NCBI GenBank assembly: GCA_012295275.1
Contig: CM022678.1
Coordinates: forward strand, 15,685,545 to 15,703,044
Direction: 5' to 3'
DNA: 17,500 bases
Source: Chrysomallon squamiferum
Taxonomy: Eukaryota; Mollusca; Gastropoda; Neomphalida; Peltospiridae
Part shown: positions 8,429 through 17,500 of the stretch, piece by piece
Layout: the number at the start of each line of letters is the position of its first letter
Numbering within the stretch: the stretch's first letter is position 1
Program-made: the position numbers and the translations under genes
Notes under the pieces: generated by a model
Told to the model about the DNA's origin: nothing
Databases searched by the model: none
Seen by the model: only the letters and a program-made list of their open reading frames with translations

Positions 8429-8889
8429 GTGTTTGCCAGGCAGTACGTGGTAAACTGCCTGCTGATGCGCAGTGTCAGGAACTCAAGTCCACGCCTCCTC
8501 ATAGCAGAAATTATGTTACAGACATCTCTGACGACTCGGCATCTCAGTCTGCAGCCTAAGCTGGCTGGCATGGATGCTGGTGAGCTGGTCCAGTTCTTGA
8601 GAAACAATATGAAACAACTTCAGTGCCTAGTGTTCATTGTCAGTGCATGTCGTCTGACTCTGACGTATTGGTCTTGTTGATTGATCTTGTGGCTCGTGGA
8701 CGACCTGCAGCATTCACCAAACTCCATTTCCTCACTGGAAAATGTGACGTCATTCGTGAGCGTGTGAGGGTCACTGGACATAAGACGTGTGAAGGTCTGA
8801 TTGGTTTCCATGACGCAACAGGAGAAGTTTGGGAAGGGAGTTGCCTCAGGCATGTTTTTGTACAACTAATTTTGGAACTAATTAATTAA
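8429..8889 (+). pseudogene. Frameshifted relic resembling a CARD (death-fold) domain
   Basis: This GC-richer island contains two open stretches in different frames that together resemble one CARD. The first (frame from 8429, useful part 8534 on) has RHLSLQPKLAGMDAGELVQF, like CARD helices 1 and 2. The second (frame of 8623) has LLIDLVARGRPAAFTKL, like the typical LLDLLxRRGPxAFxxF of CARD helices 4 and 5, then CDVIRERVRVTG. The switch falls at about 8611-8640, where roughly one turn of sequence also seems missing. CARDs mediate assembly of apoptosis and innate-immunity complexes. No start, splice structure or single open frame is evident, so I call it a relic. The similarity is judged by eye. 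A two-exon functional gene is possible but less likely. Confidence 0.42.
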
Positions 8890-9671
8890 TGACCGAGCTG
8901 CACTGCTCTCTGCAAATGTCAGAATTCTGATTGCAGCAACCTTTCTGACTACAGAGTGAAGCAGGTGAAGATGAAGATGAAGTTATAGGAGAATGAAGAA
9001 GGATGACTTATCAGAAGATAGTGAACACCTGATTTAACTCGCAAAATATGTCATGACAGATCTGGTCTAAATTATATGTCCAACTTTTATTTTCTCCCAA
9101 ATCTTATTCATTGTGTTGTCCCGCGTATTTCCCTGAACTCTGATTATTTATGTTTGTTATTTGTCTTAGATTTTGACCCTGAACCTGATTTTCTGCACAG
9201 ATATGCCATTTTCTGTGTTTTTCATGAGTGACGGCGGCCATCTTGGATTTTGATGATTACAGGTGACAAAACATTTGTTAGCTAAGATTTTTGTATCCAA
9301 ATGTAGTCAAATCAATTACTATATCACTTCCTACGGGACTCTGAAATCCATACATGGCGAACTAAACTAGTGACTTTACAACACAGTTATCTCTAAGCTG
9401 TAAAATTATACTTGAACACTATTTTTGCTAGTGATCTATGTTTTCCTTTTGCAAGGAGCTAAAGGCAAAAATACACTGTGTTATCTCATTATTAACTATA
9501 AGTTAGTATGACGAAATAACCTTTATCACGACATCTTTTGTTATCTTGTACCAATCGTCGAGTTACAACATTTACTAATAAGCCCTGTTTGAAAAGAGGA
9601 GTGGTTTGGTTATACAAACAGTGAGCGATAGACGGCAGTATAAAGATGGAAATAATTTACAACAAATAAAA

Positions 9672-9710
9672 GGAGAAGAAGAAGAAGAAGAAGAAGAAGA
9701 AGAAGAAGAA
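9672..9710. repeat. (GAA)n microsatellite
   Basis: About 12 GAA units, a purine-only run that could form triplex DNA. It gives a poly-Phe reading frame on the minus strand that is not a gene. Confidence 0.92.
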
Positions 9711-10048
9711 TACTATATATTCATAGTTCTGAGGTATATTTAGAAAAAGAAGGTTGCCAATAAAATAAAATAAAACAATATTACGGCGATACAATTTTAC
9801 AAAACAACAAACCTTTTCTCCCATGACCCGACAGAAAAGGAACAACAAAAAGCTGTGACGTACTGAGTTAATATTACGTTACAGTAATTAGTATTCAGTT
9901 ATTGTTTTATTTAGATTGATTTGCTATTCACTGTTTATGGATTTAGTATAAACAGATTTTAATAAAAATAAATAAATTAAAAAAATAAATAAAACAAGAA
10001 AAATCCACGGAATCAACGTTATAAATAATTACTTATTTTAAATTTGTA

Positions 10049-10050
10049 TT

Positions 10051-10093
<43 letters not shown>

Positions 10094-10097
10094 TTTT
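10049..10097. repeat. (TTTA)n microsatellite
   Basis: About twelve uninterrupted tetranucleotide units. Confidence 0.92.
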
Positions 10098-10392
10098 TGT
10101 TTTGTTCCTGTAATGTTATTTATTTAATTTATTAACAATTTTACGTACTTTTGGTGTTACGATTTATAGCTGTTTTGCCTTTTTACAAACAAAAGCAAAT
10201 GAATTTTCTTTTAAATAATTGTAATTCTCACTGTAAAGACAGATGTATATGACATGTGAACATGTTACGCCGCACACAAACGCACGCTCGTACGCTCAGT
10301 CCGAGTAACTGTTACACTTAGGTCGTTTTTGTCAGACTTACTGATTAGCATCGTTTTTATAGTAATTTATTCAGTTAATGGCTCTGCAGAAT

Positions 10393-10394
<2 letters not shown>

Positions 10395-10469
<75 letters not shown>

Positions 10470-10585
10470 AACACACACACACACAATTTCTCAGTTTCAA
10501 ATATCTCTATGGCTTCAGTATCAGACAGAAAACCAGAAAATTAATAATAATAATGCGTGTGTGCGTGTGTGTGTGCGTGTGTGAA

Positions 10586-10650
<65 letters not shown>
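10395..10650. repeat. Composite (CT)n-(CA)n ... (GT)n-(CT)n microsatellite
   Basis: CT at 10395-10460, CA-rich at 10461-10485, a unique segment of about 68 bases, then GT-rich at 10554-10583 and CT at 10588-10650. The CA and GT blocks are inverted to each other and could pair, while both CT tracts have the same strand orientation. Confidence 0.93.
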
Positions 10651-10654
<4 letters not shown>

Positions 10655-10893
10655 TCCCTTATTAGATTAGTATTATTTTCATTATAATTATTTTTATAAT
10701 AACTTTAAGCAAGATTGAGAAATTCTTGTTTCTCAGTTTAGTCTAACAGGACATGTTAGGAGATTGTGACTTAGTGTTTGTATTTCCTGTTTGTGACTCA
10801 ACTGGAAAATGTTTCATTTACTAGAATGTACTAGTTCTAAAGTTATTAATTTTTTAGAAAATATTTCTTAATCAACTTTTAAATGTATCCACA

Positions 10894-10981
10894 GTTTTAT
10901 TAATGAGAATATTTTCTTTGATTTGCATAAAATTAACAACTGTGAACTATCTGATAGAGGATCAGGGGAGATAATTAATTA
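10894..10981 (+). promoter_or_regulatory. Second, identical copy of the 88-bp upstream block
   Basis: Lies 20 bases upstream of the dead ATG at 11002. It carries the octamer as ATTTGCAT (10921-10928) and AGATAA (10969-10974). It is identical to 7615-7702 read on the other strand. It could still drive divergent transcription of the pseudogene, but nothing in the sequence proves activity. Confidence 0.35.
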
Positions 10982-11001
10982 AAGAAGGAAAACTTATAAT
11001 A

Positions 11002-11868
11002 ATGTAGGGAGAATTAATAGCTTGTTTCACTTATTTTTCTCTGGTGTCTTCGGGAAGGCTTAAAGGTAATAATATTTTTTAATTACAGAAATTTCAATTA
11101 GACATATATTTACAAATGTTTCTTACAAATACATTTCCAATGCTTCATTACTGTGTTGTTAGTCATAAGATGACATCGTAGCTATAAGCAAATTTGTAGA
11201 TAATTTTAAAAATTGCTTTTCAACAACATATATAACTAAAATAAAAACATCATCATTAAATTAATACTTTCTTTTCCTTTCTAAAGTATTAAAACTATTG
11301 GTGATTTAAAAAACCAAGTAGAATTAATTTTTATGCAGTTGAGTTGAAACTCGACTACTGTCGCCATCTATCTAATAACTGTGACAGGAAAATATCACTT
11401 TGAAATGCAATGTCATCATTATGGATTTATTTCTATATAAAATATTATTGTTAAATTAAATATTACATGTTAAAGATATTTATTTTATAATTATTAATTA
11501 TACAGAAATAGTTATTTATCATTAAAATACTGATGTTAAATGTTTCAATTTTATTTATATTATTATTTTTATTTTTTATTTTTTTATTTTATTATTTTTA
11601 TTTTATTTTTACTTGCAGTGCAGCCAGCTATCATTAAACAAAGATAGGTACAGGAAAACATCATGAGTTTTAACATACGGGTATTTACTACGTTTATACC
11701 TACAGATAATATTTCAAAACCATTATGAACACCTGTCCATCTATTTATGTGTCTAAATTCAAAAATTTCATTTTCATTATTTTTTATTTGATTGTTTTAT
11801 AAAGCTATTCAGGTTTGTATTATTCTTATTTTTAATTTTTACGCTTTTTCTATATATCAATATCAGAT

Positions 11869-11899
<31 letters not shown>

Positions 11900-12138
11900 T
11901 AACAAAAATAATGTACATGTCAATAATCAAAAACAAAAAAATATCTAAGACAATACACGAACTAAATAACATATATAGACATATACAAAGTAAACAATAT
12001 TTAAGCTTATACACACTAACTAAATAATATATAAATCAGTACACAAATAAATAAAATATCTCTTTCTACCAGTTTGATAGTTACTTTTGGCGATTGAATA
12101 ATAAAGCAATTCGACCAAATAAGCAGTTTTATTAAATA
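11002..12138 (+). pseudogene. Inverted pseudogene copy of exons 1-3 of the Ig gene
   Basis: Read on the plus strand, this stretch repeats the 5' part of the gene that starts at 7594 on the minus strand. Pseudo-exon 1 (11002-11065) has exactly the same length, 64 bases, and matches at 57, but its second codon is TAG, so translation would stop at once. The donor is still GGTAA. Pseudo-exon 2 begins at an intact TTGCAG acceptor (11617-11618) and TGCAGCCA but soon diverges or is deleted. Pseudo-exon 3 begins at 12081 and still encodes the W-NNK-IRP pattern, then hits an in-frame TAA and breaks off near 12138. It is clearly dead as a coding gene. Transcription is not excluded. Confidence 0.85.
11869..11894. 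repeat. Poly(A) run within arm 2
   Basis: 26 consecutive A with no counterpart in arm 1, so it arose or was inserted after the duplication. Confidence 0.85.
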
Positions 12139-12250
12139 CAGTGACACCTCGGGTTACGAACGCCTCAAAGCACGAACTATGATCAGGGCAAATTTTGTTT
12201 ACGAATAATATCCCGAGTTACGAACTACACGATGCTACTAACAATTTTGT
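12139..12250. mobile_element. Possible pogo/Tigger-type DNA transposon end
   Basis: CAGTGACACCTCGGGTTACG at 12139 is preceded by TA and resembles the CAG...CCTCG termini of pogo/Tigger-type elements, which insert at TA. A related inner sequence (CCCGAGTTACGAACTA, 12212-12227) follows. I see no transposase and cannot place the other end. Resemblance is from memory of the family only. Confidence 0.3.
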
Positions 12251-12304
12251 TTTATTTTTACGTCAAGTATTGAAATTATTATAGATAGATCAAAATAGAT
12301 CAAA

Positions 12305-12850
12305 TTGATTAAATACTTTCTTCATTTTTGTGTGAATTATTCACTTTATTCAACGCAATTCAGAATAGCTTTTGCACAAAATGAACATTTTAAAATATTG
12401 CTGGTTTTATTTTTATATTTTTTCATAACCTATCCAATTGTCCCAAAAGAAAAATGTTTTGGTAGAGGTTTTATTGCAAAACATTTTAATATTTTGTTAC
12501 TGCTATACTACTATTTTATGTTATTAGTTTATATACTACTTTTAATACTATTTATAGTATTTGAACAGTTTTATTATTTTATTACTAATTTTCATGCATT
12601 TTGTTTGTTGTTATTATTGAAATTTTTATTAGATAGATAAGATATTGATTAAATACTTTCTTCATTTTTTGTGTTCATTATTCACCATTCATGAATTCAG
12701 AATAGTTTACAAATCAACATTGTCAAAAGGCTGTTATTTTTCTATGGAATTTATTTTTGTTTCAGTTTTTTTCTTAATTTTATGTTATTAGTTTATATCT
12801 TTTTTACGTTTTAGTTTTTTATTTTATTCTTTTTTCATGCATTTTTGTTG
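12305..12850. repeat. Degenerate tandem duplication, about 345-bp offset
   Basis: GATTAAATACTTTCTTCATT recurs at 12307 and 12649. It is followed in each copy by TTTATGTTATTAGTTTATAT (about 12515 and 12780) and TTTCATGCATTTTG (about 12590 and 12835). The second copy is shortened. No coding content. Confidence 0.6.
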
Positions 12851-14434
12851 TTTTTTTTTTTTTTTAGTATAACCATTTCTATGAATTTTATTCAAAAGGA
12901 ACTTTTTTTTCTTTCAGTCTTTTTCTAAATACTCCTTTAAATACTAAATTTTTTATAAGGAACTTTTACATTTTTTTTTCATTTAAATACTGGTTTTTAA
13001 TGTATTTTCCACATTTAAATAGGGTTATTAACTTTTAATATCCGGGATTTTTCTTCTTTTTTTTTTTTGTTTTTTTTGTGGAGATGGCACTCATTTAAAT
13101 AGTTATTTCATTTTAATAGAATGTTGTTGTTTTTTGTTTTTTTAATGGTTATCAAATATTTTTTAATTAAATTATTATTCGCGAGATAAAAGATGTTTCA
13201 TGTGCTTAAATATTTTCAGTTGTTTTTGTCATTTTTCTATTAATAAATAAAAACAATGAAAAGAAAGACAAACTAGTTATTATCATTCAGCGCATTTATT
13301 GCTAAGGAATGAGAAGTATTTAAAAAAAACAGTTTTAACAATTCTATAGACGTGGAAAGGTCCCTCCGGCAATAATGATAATGGCCATGGCAAGCTAAAA
13401 ACAAGCAATATGTACACAAACATGACACAGAAACAAACAGATAACCTCTAAGCCAGATGGATGTATCTAAAATTTAACTGATTAATTTATAGAAAATATT
13501 GATACAATAATTAATAGATTAATTCGTTTGTAGAAAATTTTCATTACCGTATTAAGAAATTGTATTTTCTTAAAAGTATCCTTTTGTTATTGTATTTTGA
13601 TACCAAGCAAATACATCAATTTTAATTAAATGTTAATATAAAAATTATCAATAGCTGCAAAGATCCATATAGTTTCTGAATCTTCATTAATATTGACAAC
13701 AGAATGAAGTCTTAATGTGATAGGAACCACAGTCTGTTTATTGAGTAGACAGTGTTTGAAATCAGTTTTGTACAAAGATAAAATACACAGTTCATTTATT
13801 ACTAACTTCATACTACTGCTCCTGCATACAGTTCAAAAATAACAGAAATTTCTGATCAAAATGTGTAATACGTAAAGTTATATATATAAAAAAAATGGCA
13901 GCTATGAGTGACATGGAGTACTGGGTGAAATTGCACTAATGAAATGTGAATGAGAGATATACAAATTTCATTTTTAAAAAACGCCATCCAATGCTAACAC
14001 CTTTCGCACATGTACATGTAAAAAGTCTGTAATAAATAACATTTTATGATACACGGAGGGTATAAAATTAGCTTGGATGACAATATAAAAAATCAACAAA
14101 AAATAAAAACTTTCAAAACAAGTCAGCTATTTACAAATATAAAAATTTTACATATTTAGAATTTATATATATATAATCTATCTAAACTAAAAATTACTTA
14201 CAAGCATACACTAATTAAAATAACTCACATGAAAGGCATTCAAGGAAAGAATTAAAAAATGAAATAAATCTTAAGTCAGTAAAACAAAATAATATTTTTA
14301 ATAGGTTAACCTTTACTAACAAGCCTAATGACTTCACACTAGTAACAGTCACTGAGATAAAACAAATACAAACATGAGCATCTAGATTACAATTAACAGA
14401 ATAATGAAACAGAAGCTGATAACACATCTATTGT

Positions 14435-14438
<4 letters not shown>

Positions 14439-14495
<57 letters not shown>
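14439..14495. repeat. (AT)n microsatellite
   Basis: About 28 uninterrupted AT units, self-complementary and able to extrude a cruciform. Confidence 0.93.
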
Positions 14496-14497
<2 letters not shown>

Positions 14498-16515
14498 TAC
14501 TGTCTTGTTTTAAAACAATGGCTAAAAACAGTTAGTAATGGTTTTAGCACCAGTAGAAAAAACACTGACCAACAGGTTGTCTACATTTTGTAATTCCTTA
14601 TTGATGGAAAGGTATTGGAATTTTAAATCAGAGCTTTGAGAAACCAAAAAAAAATAAAACTATTTTATTTTTTTGATGTTTTCTAAATAATAATAATGTG
14701 CTTCTCTTTTTTTTTTAATTTAAAAAATTTAGTGATTGCTATATATATTTAAAAACAACATTTGTTATTTATTAATTTATTTTAATTTATGATTTGTATT
14801 TATTTTATTTTATTTATTTTTTTTGAACATTTTAACATAAATTTCAAAACTTTTCTTTGGAAACAAATCATTAATAACTTTTCCACTATGAATTAAGTAC
14901 AAATAAAAAATAAAAATATATATTTCTATGATTTTCCTTTAAAAGGCAAATCTGGATAATTTCAAAAAGGCTGCGAAAACAAGGCCAACAAATTTTATTA
15001 CCATTCAGTTCATTCATTCCAAAGAAATGTGTATAGTTGTAATAAAAATATGCTGCCTTATTTCAGTTTATTTTGTATGCATAATTTTTTTTAAATATTC
15101 ACAGAAGTAGGTATGAAAACAAATTTGAAATCATTTTTTTTACAAATCACATTTGAGAAAATAAATAAAAATCTTAAAACAACACAATAATATATGGAAA
15201 GGAAATATATTGTGTTTTTAATATAACTGAATGTTTAAGGGAAATAAAATCTGGAATGATAGCTATCAAAAAATTCTATACAAATGAAAATTAATAATTG
15301 TAAACGAAAGAAAAAAAAGAAAAAATCACAAATGTCACAACCATAAAATTAATAGGAATGATTTGATTTTTATAAATTTAATTCTATAATTCTATTATTT
15401 CTCTACACTAAAGATTTTTATAACAGTTTAAATACAAATATCAGTGGGATCAAACAAAAGAAATAAATACAAAACAAAGAATAAAAACATTTTTTTCCTG
15501 TTTAACAAAATTATGAAAAATATAACGTGTATAATTAACCCTACTGAAATGTAAACAAGTTTTTATTACAGTCACTTAATACAACGAATCTGGAATGCTA
15601 CTTCTAAGTTCTTACTAACCCTGAATCTCATTATGTTAATAATAGTATTTGTTTGTTTAGTCTGTAATTCATTAATATTTATTTTTAAATTCAATAAGTA
15701 TAAGAAAATAAATAAATATATATAAATAATGCTTTCATTTAGAAGAACATAAAAATTAATAATACAAACAAAAACTTAATGACGAGAAAAAAAAAAGGAA
15801 AAAGGAAATGTGAAGTTTGATAATGTAGGAATTTCAGATGTTCTGTAAAAACAGTGAACATAAATATATCAATACTGCGTAGTGGACAATGGGACAATAT
15901 GTACATTTTGCACAAATGGTCTTGTAAAACAAATTTAAAAAAAAAAAAAAAATATTATTTTTTATCTATTGTTAAACACAACACAAACACTTCCACAGCT
16001 GGGTTTGTGTCACTGATGAAGAATACCACACAGCCGCCCGAAAACTGATCAAACACTAAATCTTTTTCACCAGTGAATTTGGTGACTTTGTGTAACTTCG
16101 GAGTAACTGATAAACTGGTATTACCCATAATCAGTGCTCACTTATAGAGGAAAATCAACAGACTGTAGATGTATGACCTACATGTATCTGAAAAGAGCTG
16201 TTCTCACTATTAATACCTCTTCACATGAAAAACAAATCAACAGCAAACTCTGAACTATTTTCAAATGCTGCAGAAAAACACATGGACAGTTTCAACCAGT
16301 GAAGAAAAAAGAAGCTATGGTATTAATTAATTCAACAATACTCAGTTGTTGTTGGTTTTTTGTTTGTTTGTTTGTTTTTTTTTTTGTTTTTTTTTTTTTT
16401 TGCATATCAATATAATAACAGTTAAAAATATTAAAATATGTAACAACCACAGACAGAGTAGAAAAATAGTTTTTGAAAAAATTAACATTTGTCATTTTCT
16501 GCATTTATTAAAATG

Positions 16516-16545
<30 letters not shown>
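16516..16545. repeat. Poly(A) run
   Basis: About 30 consecutive A. Several poly(T) runs lie nearby at 16375-16402 and 16636-16667. Confidence 0.9.
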
Positions 16546-16547
<2 letters not shown>

Positions 16548-17037
16548 CTTAAAGGAAAAATTAAAAGAAATTAAAAATTTCAACATGCGGATTTGCTAGT
16601 ACACATACATACATTTACTTCCTCTTTTTCATACTTTTTTTTTTTTTTAATTTTTTTTTTTTTTTTACCTTTTTAATCGCCATTGTCATCATTTATACTT
16701 CAACCATATAAGCAACCATGCAACTAATTCACCAAAATTTAAAAAAAAAAATAAAAAAAATTTAAAAATATTTTAAAATATCACTGAGCTAATTATTTAT
16801 AAGAAAAAAAAAAAATAATAATAATATTATAAAACTACTGCGATTAAAAACCCTCATTAAAAAAATTATGACAAAAAAAAATAATAATAATAAAAAATCA
16901 CCTAAAAAAAAATAAAAACATTAACAATTAAAAATAACATTCATTTTAAACCCAAACTAAAAAAAAAAAATTTAAAAAAAATCTTTTTTTTTCATCTTTC
17001 ACACTGAAGGCAGCACTTAATTGGTTACACAGTAACA

Positions 17038-17287
17038 TTACACTTCAGAATGTCCAACCTTTGTTCCAATCTTTGTTCCAACTTCATTGGGTTGGTAAGA
17101 CACGGGTGGGGGAGGTTTTCGGGGGGCGTACTGGCCAATGAATGACCCGTCCTCGTTGAACTTTCCGGGGTCAATGTCGCCACCGTATTCCATCAGACTC
17201 GCATCGTCCTCGTTGTCACTGAACTGATCATCGTCCAAACTGTCAGGGTTGATCTTCGGTTTACTGGGATAATCATCATCAGCATCA
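17038..17287 (-). CDS. Last coding exon of an upstream L1CAM/neuroglian-family gene (cytoplasmic tail, FIGQY)
   Basis: The acceptor is TTTTCGCAG at 17288 and the stop is TAA at 17038-17040. The exon encodes an acidic stretch (DADDDYPSKPK, then DDDQFSDNEDDASLMEYGG), followed by DIDPGKFNEDGSFIGQY. The FNEDGSFIGQY block is the ankyrin-binding signature of L1-family adhesion molecules (neuroglian, L1CAM, NrCAM, neurofascin). In known family members, phosphorylation of its tyrosine releases ankyrin. After it come a proline-rich segment (RKPPPPVSYQP) and a short internal repeat, VGTKIGTKVG. The protein ends SEV, which fits a class I PDZ ligand. The extracellular, membrane and proximal tail exons lie beyond 17500. 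The exon is far richer in G+C than its surroundings and looks fully functional. Confidence 0.95.
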
Positions 17288-17306
17288 CTGCGAAAAGTAG
17301 TTTATC

Positions 17307-17500
17307 TTAGTTTTTATTTTGTTACAGCTGCATTTCAAACATAATTTATATTAGTTTTTATTTCAGCTACATTTCAAACATAATTAATATTAGTTTTTTA
17401 TTTTAGTTACATTTCAAACATAATTAATATTAGTTTTTTATTTTAGCTACATTTCAAACATAATTAATATTAGTTTTTATTTTATTTTAGCTACATTTCA
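17307..17500. repeat. 40-bp tandem repeat in the last intron of the FIGQY gene
   Basis: Units start with TTAG at 17307, 17351, 17390, 17430 and 17470, each containing a pyrimidine-rich tract, CTACATTTCAAACATAATTAATA. Units 3 and 4 differ at a single base. The array runs off the window edge, so its full copy number is unknown. It starts about 20 bases from the splice acceptor. Confidence 0.92.

Larger units (their letters stand above)
8890..10690. other. Intergenic spacer between the inverted-repeat arms, right part
   Basis: No gene recognised. It holds four microsatellite blocks listed separately and otherwise unremarkable, AT-rich sequence. A slightly GC-richer part (9100-9260) shows no convincing reading frame. 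Confidence 0.6.
10697..12138 (+). repeat. Long inverted repeat, arm 2 (decayed copy)
   Basis: Reverse-complement partner of 6311-7890. The inner edge is near AATAACTTTAAGCAAGA (10699) and the outer edge near AAATACA (12138). The arms are separated by about 2.8 kb. Arm 2 has low-complexity insertions (an A-rich run at 11869-11894, T/A-rich DNA at 11560-11610) and a shorter copy of the intron-2 minisatellite. Confidence 0.85.
12900..17037. other. AT-rich intergenic DNA and probable 3' UTR of the FIGQY gene
   Basis: No gene recognised. The minus-strand 3' UTR should start at 17037 and run leftwards. AATAAA-type signals on that strand are numerous because of base composition (one is at 16504-16509), so no cleavage site can be chosen. 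Homopolymers are dense at 16370-17000. Slightly GC-richer patches (13345-13410, 15960-16110) show no protein or RNA gene. Confidence 0.5.

Noticed and set aside
9657-9848. Minus-strand open frame with a poly-Phe run
   Set aside because: Translation of the (GAA)n microsatellite in reverse.
12305-12640. 111-residue hydrophobic open frame, possible membrane protein
   Set aside because: Composed of TTT, TTA and ATT codons in AT-rich DNA, and it lies in a degenerate tandem repeat whose second copy does not keep the frame.
14215-14427. Minus-strand open frame of 70 codons in the 3' flank
   Set aside because: No recognisable domain, no splice context and AT-driven codon content. Most likely chance.

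Overview
This window is animal nuclear DNA. It is very AT-rich, full of A/T homopolymers and (ATT)n, (AT)n, (CA)n and (CT)n microsatellites, and its genes are split into small exons by GT-AG introns. No bacterial gene is present. The base composition, intron style and the neuroglian-like protein family suggest a lophotrochozoan invertebrate, possibly a mollusc. That placement is inference.

All convincing coding sequence is on the minus strand and belongs to L1CAM/neuroglian-family neural cell adhesion genes. (1) At 17038-17287 lies the last coding exon of one such gene. It encodes the end of the cytoplasmic tail with the ankyrin-binding FIGQY motif and a C-terminal class I PDZ-ligand-like SEV. 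The rest of that gene lies beyond 17500. (2) From 7594 down to 68 lie the first ten coding exons of a second gene: a signal-peptide exon, then Ig1 to Ig4 (two exons each) and a one-exon Ig5. I rebuilt the splice joints by hand. All ten exons stay in one open frame (1603 nt, 534 codons plus one base), and the gene continues past position 1. The two genes are in tandem, with about 9.4 kb between the stop codon of the first and the start codon of the second.

The most unusual feature is a large, decayed inverted duplication. The 5' part of gene 2 (about 6311-7890: upstream region, exon 1, intron 1, exon 2, intron 2 and the start of exon 3) is repeated in inverted orientation at about 10697-12138. 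The copy is a dead, divergent head-to-head pseudogene whose first codons read ATG TAG. Inside it, an 88-bp block just upstream of the start codon (7615-7702 against 10894-10981) is identical in both arms, although exon 1 itself matches at only 57 of 64 bases. The block contains a perfect POU octamer and a GATA site. The copy ends at a sequence resembling a pogo/Tigger-type transposon terminus.

Between the arms, at about 8140-8890, is a more GC-rich island. It holds a frameshifted relic of a coding sequence resembling a CARD (death-fold) domain, preceded by a cluster of AGGTCA half-sites. From 8890 to 10690 there are only microsatellites. The stretch 12140-17037 is AT-rich and has no recognisable gene. 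Its right part probably includes the 3' UTR of gene 1.
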